The position numbers and the translations under genes are program-made. From the NCBI RefSeq assembly GCF_012396185.1, contig NZ_JAAXOW010000004.1:1-64000 (forward strand): a DNA stretch of 64,000 nt. Direction: 5' to 3'. The notes under the pieces are model-generated. The model saw nothing but the letters and a program-made list of their open reading frames with translations, did no database searches and had not been told where the DNA came from. The DNA is from Sanguibacter hominis ATCC BAA-789 (GTDB lineage: Bacteria > Actinomycetota > Actinomycetes > Actinomycetales > Cellulomonadaceae). Each line of letters starts with the position of its first letter. Position 1 is the stretch's first letter. Below, piece after piece: positions 49,930 to 57,597 of this stretch.

Positions 49930-50722
49930 CCTGCCAAGCAGACGTGAAGGGTGCGTTGGACGGGAGGCGGGCCTCGACGGCGGCGGTCACGAAGTCCTTG
50001 GCGACGGCGACGGCGTCACGCACCGACGCGCCCTTCGCGAGCTCCGCGGTGATCGCCGCTGCGAACGTGCAACCGGCACCGGAGACGCGCTCCTCGCCGA
50101 TTTTCGGACGGGAGAACACCTCGACGCCGTCGTCGGAGACGAGCACGTCGACCGCGTCCGGACCGGGGAGCTCGACGCCGCCCTTCGCGACGACGAACGG
50201 AACACCCAGCTCGTGGATGCGCTTCGCAGCGGCAACCAGCTCGTCGACCGTCGTGATGTCGTCGACGCCCGCGAGAGTCTTCGTCTCGAAGAGGTTCGGC
50301 GTGACGACCGTCGCGAGCGGCAGGACCTTCTCCCGCAGCGCCGTGTCCGTGTCGAGCGCGGCGCCCGGCTCCTGGCCCTTGCAGATCAGGACCGGGTCCA
50401 GCACGACGTGCTTGAACGAGTGCTCCGAGAGCTCACGGGCGACCGTCTCGTTCGTCACGGGCGTGCCGAGCATGCCGATCTTGACCACGTCGATGTCGTG
50501 CACCCCCGTCGCGGCCTCGATCTGGTCTGCGATCACAGGAGCGTCGACCGGCACGAAGCGGTGCCCCCAGTCGTTCTTCGGGTCGAACGAGACGATGCAC
50601 GTCAGCGCCCCCGAACCGTGCACGCCCAGCTGCTGGAACGTCTTGAGATCGGCCTGGATGCCGGCGCCGCCGGAAGCCTCAGACCCTGCCACGACTAGTG
50701 CGAAATCAACCATGGGCACCAT
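49913..50722 (-). CDS. Pyridoxine/hydroxymethylpyrimidine kinase (PdxK/ThiD family)
   Basis: 269 residues, ribokinase fold. DFALVVAGSEASGGAGIQAD at the start, GMLGTPVTNETVARE, VVLDPVLICKGQE, TVVTPNLFETKTLAG and the anion hole/base VSGAGCTFAAAITAELAKGA (about 213). The pattern is close to the B. subtilis/S. aureus PdxK-type enzymes, which phosphorylate pyridoxal or HMP and were once called ThiD. ThiD proper is the alternative. The ATG at 50722 has GAGGGG six bases upstream. No thi gene or TPP riboswitch is adjacent, which favours a B6 salvage role. Confidence 0.88.
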   Translation of the reverse strand: MVPMVDFALVVAGSEASGGAGIQADLKTFQQLGVHGSGALTCIVSFDPKNDWGHRFVPVDAPVIADQIEAATGVHDIDVVKIGMLGTPVTNETVARELSEHSFKHVVLDPVLICKGQEPGAALDTDTALREKVLPLATVVTPNLFETKTLAGVDDITTVDELVAAAKRIHELGVPFVVAKGGVELPGPDAVDVLVSDDGVEVFSRPKIGEERVSGAGCTFAAAITAELAKGASVRDAVAVAKDFVTAAVEARLPSNAPFTSAWQGAYAG

Positions 50723-50751
50723 TGTGGCCCCTCAGCGGCGCAGCCCGGCAG

Positions 50752-50785
50752 GACCGTCCGGGGGGCGGCCGCGACCCGGACGGTC
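50752..50785 (-). terminator. Hairpin downstream of the DapA-family gene
   Basis: Arms GACCGTCCGGG and CCCGGACGGTC with a 12-nt loop, between the stop of the DapA-family gene and the start of the kinase gene, both on the - strand. Confidence 0.5.
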
Positions 50786-50853
50786 GCCTCACGGTGCGTC
50801 GTCCGCCGCCTGTGGCGACCGCTCAGCGTCGGGACTCGATGTGACCGAGCGTC

Positions 50854-51756
50854 TCAGCCCGCAAGTGCAGTCAGCACGCGGGCGGCGTCGGCCCGCGCAT
50901 CACCGGACAGCGGCAGGAGCGGGCGCGGCAGCGACGGGGCGTCGACGAGGCCGAGGAGCTCGACGAACGTCGCAGCGACCCGCACGCCTGCGTGCGTGCG
51001 GACCAAGTCCCACAGCGGCGCGAGCCGCTCGACCGTGGCGTGCACCGACTCGTCGCCTGCGCGCGCTGCCCGCGCGAGAGGCACGACGACGTCAGGCAGC
51101 GCACCGCCCACCGTCGAGTGCCACGTGTCCGCGCCCGCGAGCAGTCCTGCGGGACCGGACGGGTCGCCCGAGAACCCGAGCGTCACGCCGTCGGGCAGAG
51201 AAGCGCGCAGCTCCGCGACGCGGCGGCGCGCATCGTCGGGCCCGCCCGTCGGGCCGGGCGTCTTAATGCCGCCGACGCCGGGCAGCGCGGCGAGCTCCGC
51301 GAGGAGCCCGTGCGACATGTCGACGCGCGTCGTGCCCGGGTTGTCGTACACGACGAGCGGCACGTCCAGCCCGGCGACCACATCCGTGAACAGGGCGACG
51401 ACCTCGGCGCCGACGAGCGGTACGTACCCCACCGGCGCGAGCAGGACGGCCGCCGCTCCCGCCGCCTGCGCGTCGTCTGCGTGCGCGCGCACGAGGGACG
51501 TGCGCAGCCCTGAGATCCCCGCGACCACGGGCAGGCCCGTGTGCCCGACGGCGGTGCGCACGACGTCGCGCCGCTCGTCGCGGTCCAGGTGCATCGCGGC
51601 CCCCGTCGAGCCGAGGACGCCGAGCCCGTCGACGCCGGCGGCCGTCGCCCGCTCGACGAGCCGCGCGAACGCTGTGAGGTCGACACGGTCATCCCGCACA
51701 GGCGTCGGGAGGTAGGCGATCAGCCCGGTCGGGGCCGAGGTGCGCTGCGCGATCAT
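50854..51756 (-). CDS. Dihydrodipicolinate synthase/N-acetylneuraminate lyase family protein
   Basis: 300 residues. DapA-fold: GVDGLGVLGSTGAAMHLDRD (substrate loop, with Gly-Ser-Thr-Gly but Ala in place of the usual Glu), VVYDNPGTTRVDMS (catalytic Tyr at about 135), and Schiff-base Lys in VGGIKTPGPTG (about 163). It cleaves or forms a C-C bond to pyruvate in sugar acid or amino acid metabolism. It is probably not the lysine-pathway DapA, given the GSTGAAM loop and lack of dap neighbours. Confidence 0.87.
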   Translation of the reverse strand: MIAQRTSAPTGLIAYLPTPVRDDRVDLTAFARLVERATAAGVDGLGVLGSTGAAMHLDRDERRDVVRTAVGHTGLPVVAGISGLRTSLVRAHADDAQAAGAAAVLLAPVGYVPLVGAEVVALFTDVVAGLDVPLVVYDNPGTTRVDMSHGLLAELAALPGVGGIKTPGPTGGPDDARRRVAELRASLPDGVTLGFSGDPSGPAGLLAGADTWHSTVGGALPDVVVPLARAARAGDESVHATVERLAPLWDLVRTHAGVRVAATFVELLGLVDAPSLPRPLLPLSGDARADAARVLTALAG

Positions 51757-51822
51757 GTCATCGACCGTAGCCGCGGGCGCTCGCGGACGGACACGGCTGG
51801 CCCGCGTCCTGAGACGCGGTCG

Positions 51823-52653
51823 TCAGTCGGCCGGGTTGCAGCGGGCGAGCAGATAGTCGAGATAGTCGACGTCGGGGCGCCACGGTTCGAGGTTCCAGCT
51901 CTCCTTCGTGGGGGCGCCGAGGGCGTGGCAGCGCAGCTGCTTGTCCATCACGGACGTGCCTGCCTCAGGCTCAGTGGCGACGAGCGCCTGCCGCACCGCC
52001 TCGAGCGCGGCGCCCGATCCGGAGCGACCGAACGCCGTCGGGAAGACCTGCAGCGACCTGCCGCCCTCGAGTCGTTCCGCCCACACCGCACGCTCGAGCG
52101 CCGACGGCGCGACGTCGAGCGTCACCGTCACAGGGAGCTGCGCCGTGCCGCGGGCACGGAGCCGCACTTCGAGCCGCTCGCCGTCGCCCTCCACGAGCGT
52201 GCCGACCGGCGTGCCCGCCGCGTCCTTCGCCGTCGGCGGCGCCAGGCCGCCCACCTCCGGGCGCGCGTCCTCGACGAGCACGGCCGACCGGTCCGTCTGC
52301 ACCTCCCAGCGCGCGCCCTCGGGCGCGGGCAGCGCGAGGATCGCGTCGCGGGTCGCGAACGTCGCCACGACCTGGATCGCACCCTCGCCGAACGTGCTCT
52401 CCCCGGTCGTCAGCGCGCCGTCGGTCAGGACGGCTTTCACGGTGCGCTCGAGGCCGTCCGGCACCGCGAGCTCCGCGGGAGTCGGCACGGCGGTCGGGGA
52501 CGACGTCGCGCCCGCCGTGGTCGTGGACGTCGCCGGGGCGGGCGACCGCAGGCCCGAGCAGCCCGCGAGCAGAGCCGCACCGACCGCGACCGCGCACGCC
52601 AGGCGCACGCCGCGCTGGGCGCGACCGAGCGGGCGGAGTCGAGTGGGCTGCAC
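51823..52653 (-). CDS. Lipoprotein with C-terminal DUF2599 domain
   Basis: 276 residues. Signal peptide with lipobox LACAVAVGAALLAGCSG (Cys at about 32), a Thr/Ser/Pro linker, then a middle domain and a C-terminal DUF2599 segment ending SWNLEPWRPDVDYLDYLLAR with a final CNP; two Cys of this region (LRCHALG, ARCNP) probably pair. Function unknown; surface-anchored. Followed after 66 bases by the DapA-family gene in the same direction. Confidence 0.8.
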   Translation of the reverse strand: MQPTRLRPLGRAQRGVRLACAVAVGAALLAGCSGLRSPAPATSTTTAGATSSPTAVPTPAELAVPDGLERTVKAVLTDGALTTGESTFGEGAIQVVATFATRDAILALPAPEGARWEVQTDRSAVLVEDARPEVGGLAPPTAKDAAGTPVGTLVEGDGERLEVRLRARGTAQLPVTVTLDVAPSALERAVWAERLEGGRSLQVFPTAFGRSGSGAALEAVRQALVATEPEAGTSVMDKQLRCHALGAPTKESWNLEPWRPDVDYLDYLLARCNPAD

Positions 52654-52719
52654 GCACCGAGGCTAACCGTCGTGCGAAACACGAGGCGCCGGGCGGCGCC
52701 GCGGGCATAGCATCCGGGC

Positions 52720-53340
52720 ATGACATGGCAGGTGTGGGCGGCGTTCCTCGGTGCGTCGCTCGCGATCAGCCTGTCACCCGGAGCGGGCGCCGTGACGTCG
52801 ATGTCGACGGGGCTCGCGGTCGGGCTGCGGCGCGGGTACTGGAACATCCTGGGCCTGCAGATCGGCGTCGTCCTCCAGATCGGCGTCGTCGCCGCCGGCG
52901 TCGGAGCGCTGATCGCCGGGTCCGACGTCGCGTTCGAGGTCATCAAGTGGTTCGGCGTCGCGTACCTCGCCTACCTCGCGATCGCGCAGTGGCGCGCCGT
53001 CCCGAGCGAGGCGGACGTGACCGTCGAGGTCGCCGAGCTCAGCCCGCGCGCGCTCGTCACGCGCGGCTTCCTCGTCAACGCGTCCAACCCCAAGGCCGTC
53101 GTCTTCATGCTCGCCGTGCTGCCGCAGTTCCTCGACCCGGCGCGGCCGCTCGTGCCGCAGTACCTCGCGATCACCGCCACCATGATCACGGTCGACGTCC
53201 TCGTCATGACCGGCTACACCGGGTTCGCCGCCAAGGTGCTCCGCGCGCTGCGGTCGCCGCGCCAGCAGCGCGCCGTCAACCGCGGCTTCGCGTGCGCGTT
53301 CGCGCTCGCGGCGCTCCTGCTCGCGCTCATCCGGCACTGA
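52720..53340 (+). CDS. LysE/RhtB-family amino-acid exporter
   Basis: 206 residues, five to six helices. SLAISLSPGAGAVTSMSTGL at about 12-31 is the LysE-family signature, and NASNPKAVVFMLAVLPQFLD at about 116-135 the second conserved block. It exports amino acids or related solutes using the proton gradient; substrate unknown. The start is divergent from the lipoprotein gene with 66 bases between. Confidence 0.9.
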   Translation: MTWQVWAAFLGASLAISLSPGAGAVTSMSTGLAVGLRRGYWNILGLQIGVVLQIGVVAAGVGALIAGSDVAFEVIKWFGVAYLAYLAIAQWRAVPSEADVTVEVAELSPRALVTRGFLVNASNPKAVVFMLAVLPQFLDPARPLVPQYLAITATMITVDVLVMTGYTGFAAKVLRALRSPRQQRAVNRGFACAFALAALLLALIRH

Positions 53341-53577
53341 GCGGCCCGCACCCGCCCACAGGCCGACGTCGGCCCTCCCGCCACGCCTCGAACGCACCTC
53401 CCGCCGGACGTGAGACGCGCCGCAGCCCGCGTGCGGGCCTGGATAGACTGACGCCGTCTCGCCCGCACGGATGAGCACCCGGACGCACCTGCCGCCCGGC
53501 GCCCGCACGGCGCCGCCCGGCTCCGCGCGGACGATGCCGGCTCGCCGTACGCTCGCCCACCACACCTGAGGGAATCG

Positions 53578-55902
53578 ATGACCGCGCCCAAGCCCACCCT
53601 GGACACCGTCGAGAACGCAGCGGCCACCCCCGACGAGCAGCAGCCGTTCGCCGAGCTCGGGCTCAAGCCCGAGGAGTACCAGCGGATCCGCGACATCCTC
53701 GGGCGCCGCCCCACGGCCGCCGAGCTCGCGATGTACTCGGTCATGTGGTCCGAGCACTGCTCGTACAAGTCGTCCAAGGTGCACCTGTCGAAGTTCGGCA
53801 AGAAGACCACCGACGAGATGAAGAAGCACCTCCTCGTCGGCATCGGTGAGAACGCGGGCGTCGTCGACATCGGCGACGGCTGGGCCGTCACCTTCAAGGT
53901 CGAGTCGCACAACCACCCGTCGTTCGTCGAGCCCTACCAGGGCGCCGCGACCGGAGTCGGCGGCATCGTCCGCGACATCATCTCTATGGGCGCGCGCCCC
54001 GTCGCCGTCATGGACCAGCTGCGCTTCGGCGCCGTCGACCACCCCGACACGGCGCGCGTCGTGCACGGGGTCGTGTCCGGCGTCGGCGGCTACGGCAACT
54101 CGCTCGGCCTGCCGAACATCGGCGGCGAGCTCGTGTTCGACGCGTCCTACCAGGGCAACCCGCTCGTCAACGCCCTGTGCCTCGGCGTGCTGCGCCACGA
54201 GGACATCCACCTCGCCAACGCCTCCGGCGTCGGCAACAAGGTCGTGCTGTTCGGCGCCCGCACGGGCGGCGACGGAATCGGTGGTGCGTCCATCCTCGCG
54301 TCGGAGACGTTCGAGGACGGCGTCCCCGCGAAGCGCCCCTCCGTCCAGGTCGGCGACCCGTTCATGGAGAAGGTGCTCATCGAGTGCTGCCTCGAGCTGT
54401 ACGCGGCCAACGTCGTCGAGGGCATCCAGGACCTCGGCGCGGCCGGCATCTCGTGCGCGACGTCGGAGCTCGCCTCCAACGGTGACGGCGGCATGCACGT
54501 GTGGCTCGACGACGTCCTGCTGCGCGACCCGTCGCTCAACGCCGGCGAGATCCTCATGTCGGAGTCGCAGGAGCGCATGATGGCGGTCGTCACGCCGGAG
54601 AAGCTCGACGAGTTCCTCGCGATCACGAAGAAGTGGGACGTCGAGACGGCTGTCGTCGGCGAGGTCAACGACTCGGGCCGCCTGACGATCGACCACCACG
54701 GGCAGCGCATCGTCGACGTCGACCCCCGCACGGTCGCGCACGAGGGCCCTGTCTACGAGCGCCCGTACGCGCGCCCGTCCTGGCAGGACGCGCTCAACGC
54801 CGACACGACCGTCGCCGCGGGCCTCGCCCGCCCCGAGACGGGCGACGAGCTGCGCGCGACCGCGCTGCAGATCCTCGGCTCGCCCAACCACGCGTCCAAG
54901 GCGTGGGTGACCAACCAGTACGACCGCTTCGTGCAGGGCAACACCGCGCTCGCCCAGCCTGACGACTCCGGCGTCGTCCGTGTCGACGAGTCGACCGGCC
55001 TCGGCGTCGCGCTCGCGACCGACGCGAACGGCCGCTACGCGAAGCTCGACCCGCGCACCGGCGCCCAGCTCGCGCTCGCCGAGGCGTACCGCAACGTCGC
55101 GACGACGGGCGCCCGCCCGCTCGCGATCACCGACTGCCTCAACTTCGGCTCCCCCGAGGACCCCGACTCGATGTGGCAGCTCGTCGAGGCGATCGAAGGC
55201 CTCGCCGACGGCTGTGCTGAGCTCGGCACGCCCGTCACCGGCGGCAACGTCTCGCTCTACAACGGCACGGGCGAGCCCGGCCAGATCGACTCGTCGATCC
55301 ACCCGACGCCCGTCGTCGGCGTGCTCGGCGTGATCGACGACGTCACCCGCGCGACCGGCTCCGGCTGGCGCAACCCGGGCGAGTCGATCTTCCTGCTCGG
55401 CACCACGCGCGCCGAGCTCGACGGCTCCGCGTGGGCCGACGTCGTGCACCAGCACCTCGGCGGCCTGCCGCCGCGCCTGGACCTCGCCGCCGAGAAGGCG
55501 CTCGCCGACGTCCTCATCAACGCGAGCCGGGACGGCCTCGTCGACGCGGCGCACGACCTCTCCGAGGGCGGCCTCGTCCAGGCACTCGTCGAGGCGAGCC
55601 TGCGCTACGGCGTCGGCGCGACCGTGTCGCTCGACGCGCTCCTCGAGCGCGACGGCATCACCGCGTTCGAGGCGCTGTTCTCCGAGACGACCGCCCGCGC
55701 GATCGTGTCCGTCCCGCGCGGCGAGGAGGTGCGCCTCGTCGACGCGTGCGTCGCCCGCGGCGTGCCGCACCTGCGCCTCGGCGAGACCGGCGCGACGACC
55801 GAGGACGACGCCGAGGCGCTCGTGATCGACGGCGTCTTCACGCTCCCGCTCGAGCAGGCCCGCGAGGTCTTCGAGGGTGCGCTCCCCGCGATCTTCGGCT
55901 GA
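53578..55902 (+). CDS. purL: Phosphoribosylformylglycinamidine synthase subunit PurL
   Basis: 774 residues, the small (PurSQL-type) Pur[21 protein letters not shown] (about 51-70), [20 protein letters not shown] (catalytic His), [33 protein letters not shown]-type block, [31 protein letters not shown]. It makes FGAM from FGAR with ATP and ammonia from PurQ. GAGGG lies five bases before the ATG; a TAGACT -10-like element is at 53444-53449. Monocistronic and far from purSQ. Confidence 0.97.
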   Translation: MTAPKPTLDTVENAAATPDEQQPFAELGLKPEEYQRIRDILGRRPTAAELAMYSVMWSEHCSYKSSKVHLSKFGKKTTDEMKKHLLVGIGENAGVVDIGDGWAVTFKVESHNHPSFVEPYQGAATGVGGIVRDIISMGARPVAVMDQLRFGAVDHPDTARVVHGVVSGVGGYGNSLGLPNIGGELVFDASYQGNPLVNALCLGVLRHEDIHLANASGVGNKVVLFGARTGGDGIGGASILASETFEDGVPAKRPSVQVGDPFMEKVLIECCLELYAANVVEGIQDLGAAGISCATSELASNGDGGMHVWLDDVLLRDPSLNAGEILMSESQERMMAVVTPEKLDEFLAITKKWDVETAVVGEVNDSGRLTIDHHGQRIVDVDPRTVAHEGPVYERPYARPSWQDALNADTTVAAGLARPETGDELRATALQILGSPNHASKAWVTNQYDRFVQGNTALAQPDDSGVVRVDESTGLGVALATDANGRYAKLDPRTGAQLALAEAYRNVATTGARPLAITDCLNFGSPEDPDSMWQLVEAIEGLADGCAELGTPVTGGNVSLYNGTGEPGQIDSSIHPTPVVGVLGVIDDVTRATGSGWRNPGESIFLLGTTRAELDGSAWADVVHQHLGGLPPRLDLAAEKALADVLINASRDGLVDAAHDLSEGGLVQALVEASLRYGVGATVSLDALLERDGITAFEALFSETTARAIVSVPRGEEVRLVDACVARGVPHLRLGETGATTEDDAEALVIDGVFTLPLEQAREVFEGALPAIFG

Positions 55903-55916
55903 GGCTGAGGCTGAGG

Positions 55917-56083
55917 CGAGGTAGGGCCTTCGCCGCGAGGTAGGTGCTTGCCCGCGGGGTAGGTCGCTCCGTCGTGAGGTAGGGGTCTGCGTGCGCGGCC
56001 CTACCTTGGCGACGCCGAGGCGCCGCCGATCAGCGGCGACGCCGGATCGCGACGCCGCGGACCGGCCCTACCTCGGCGTCGCC
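55917..56083. repeat. GAGGTAGGG repeat cluster in the purL-narK gap
   Basis: Four forward copies (GCGAGGTAGGGC 55917, GCGAGGTAGGTG 55935, GCGGGGTAGGTC 55954, GTGAGGTAGGGG 55974) about 19-20 bases apart are followed by two inverted copies, GGCCCTACCTTGGCGACG (55998) and GGCCCTACCTCGGCGTCG (56065). The inverted copies can pair with the forward ones. The same element occurs in frame in the MaoC-type gene at 41.7 kb. Confidence 0.75.
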
Positions 56084-56116
56084 TCACAGAGGCCGGTCCC
56101 GCGATGTGCGGACATC

Positions 56117-56154
56117 GTTACGGGCGATTTACCCCGACCCTGCGGGGGTGAAAC
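56117..56154 (+). promoter_or_regulatory. GlnR-like box upstream of narK
   Basis: GTTAC-n6-TTTAC-n6-CCTGC-n6-GAAAC, with the exact spacing of the actinobacterial GlnR site (gTnAC-n6-GaAAC repeated). The outer half-sites GTTAC and GAAAC match the consensus fully; the inner two are poor. It lies 45 bases before the narK ATG. Confidence 0.55.
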
Positions 56155-56198
56155 AACGCGCCGAAAGACTCCTTCCACGCCCCTGGAAGGAGCCCGCC

Positions 56199-57593
56199 AT
56201 GACCGCACCCGGCACGACAGCACCCGTCACGACCGAGCCCGCCGCGACCGAGCCAGTCACGACCCCGCGAGCAACCGCGGCCCCGCCCACGCTCGCCACC
56301 CGTCCCGGCCGCTGGATCGACGGCTGGAACCCTGAGGACGAGCGGTTCTGGACCGCCGTCGGCCGCAAGGTGGCCCGCCGCAACCTCGCCGGCTCGGTGT
56401 ACGCCGAGTTCCTGGGGTTCTGCGTCTGGGCGCTGTGGAGCGTCGTCGTCCCGCACCTGCCCGCCGCCGGGTTCGACCTCACCGTCGACCAGCAGTTCTG
56501 GCTCATCGCCGTCCCGAGCCTCGTCGGTGCCGCGATGCGCATCCCGTACACGTTCACGGTGCCGGTCTTCGGCGGCCGCAACTGGACGATCATCTCCTCG
56601 CTGCTGCTGCTCCTGCCGGTGCTCGCGCTCGCGTGGGTCGTCCAGCGCCCCGAGACCGGCTTCGGCACGCTCCTCGCCGTCGCCGCGCTCGCTGGCTTCG
56701 GCGGTGGCAACTTCGCGTCGTCGATGACCAACATCACCTTCTTCTACCCCGAGCGGGAGAAGGGCAAGGCGCTCGGCCTCAACGCTGCGGGCGGCAACCT
56801 CGGCACCGGTCTCGTGCAGCTCGCCGTCCCGCTCGTCATCGTCACGGGCGCAGGCCTGAACCTCGACCGTGCCGGGCTCGTGTTCGTCCCGCTCGTCCTG
56901 ATCGCCGCCGTCGTCGCGTGGCGGTTCATGGACAACCTCAGCGGCGTCGCGAGCGACCCCCGCAGCTTCGCCGCAGCAGGCCGCCACCCGCACACGTGGC
57001 TCATCTCGTTCCTGTACATCGGCACGTTCGGCTCGTTCATCGGCTACTCGGGCGCGTTCCCGACGCTCCTCAAGACGCAGTTCCCCGAGGCGACGACGTC
57101 GCTCGCCTTCCTGGGCGCGCTCGTCGGGGCGCTCATGCGTCCGCTCGGCGGCGCGCTCGCCGACCGCGTGGGCGGTGCCCGCCTGACGATCATCTGCTTC
57201 GGCGGGCTCGCCGTCGGTGCAGGCGGCGCGATCCTCGGGCTGCAGGAGCGCTCGTTCCCCCTGTTCTTCGGCGCGTTCCTGCTGCTGTTCGCGTCGTCCG
57301 GCGTCGGCAACGGCTCGACGTACCGGATGATCCCCGCCGTCTTCCGCACGGGCGTCGCGCCAGCCGACCTGGGGCGCGCACGTCAGGCCGCCGCCGGCTG
57401 CCTCGGCATCGCGGGCGCCGTCGGCGCCGTCGGCGGCTTCCTCATCCCGCGCGGCTTCGCGATGTCGACGTCGCTCGCCGGGACGCTCGTGCCCGCCCTG
57501 ACGATCTTCATCGCCGTGTACGTCGCGATGGCCGCGCTCACGTGGGCGCTCTACGTCCGCCGAGGCTCGGCGTTCGCCGCCGAGGGCGTGTGA
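56199..57593 (+). CDS. narK: MFS nitrate/nitrite transporter NarK family
   Basis: 464 residues. A Thr/Ala/Pro-rich cytosolic start of about 45 residues, then 12 helices. Nitrate signature region FGGGNFASSMTNITFFYPER (about 167-186) with the following GNLGTG motif, and ASSGVGNGSTYRMIPAVFRT (about 367) in the second half. It imports nitrate (possibly also exports nitrite). The ATG at 56199 follows GGAAGGAG; a longer frame from 56106 crosses the GlnR-like box. First gene of the nitrate cluster, five bases before nasA. Confidence 0.95.
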   Translation: MTAPGTTAPVTTEPAATEPVTTPRATAAPPTLATRPGRWIDGWNPEDERFWTAVGRKVARRNLAGSVYAEFLGFCVWALWSVVVPHLPAAGFDLTVDQQFWLIAVPSLVGAAMRIPYTFTVPVFGGRNWTIISSLLLLLPVLALAWVVQRPETGFGTLLAVAALAGFGGGNFASSMTNITFFYPEREKGKALGLNAAGGNLGTGLVQLAVPLVIVTGAGLNLDRAGLVFVPLVLIAAVVAWRFMDNLSGVASDPRSFAAAGRHPHTWLISFLYIGTFGSFIGYSGAFPTLLKTQFPEATTSLAFLGALVGALMRPLGGALADRVGGARLTIICFGGLAVGAGGAILGLQERSFPLFFGAFLLLFASSGVGNGSTYRMIPAVFRTGVAPADLGRARQAAAGCLGIAGAVGAVGGFLIPRGFAMSTSLAGTLVPALTIFIAVYVAMAALTWALYVRRGSAFAAEGV

Positions 57594-57597
57594 GCCT

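Noticed and set aside
52774-55770. 998-residue open frame antisense to purL
   Set aside because: Arg/Asp/Val-rich low-complexity product typical of GC-rich antisense frames; purL on the + strand is unmistakable.
55917-56083. CRISPR-like array
   Set aside because: Repeat core is only about 9-12 bases with degenerate copies and inverted partners; no spacers of regular length and no cas gene.
56106-56198. Upstream ATG for narK at 56106
   Set aside because: The stretch holds the GlnR-like box and non-conserved sequence; the ATG at 56199 has GGAAGGAG before it.
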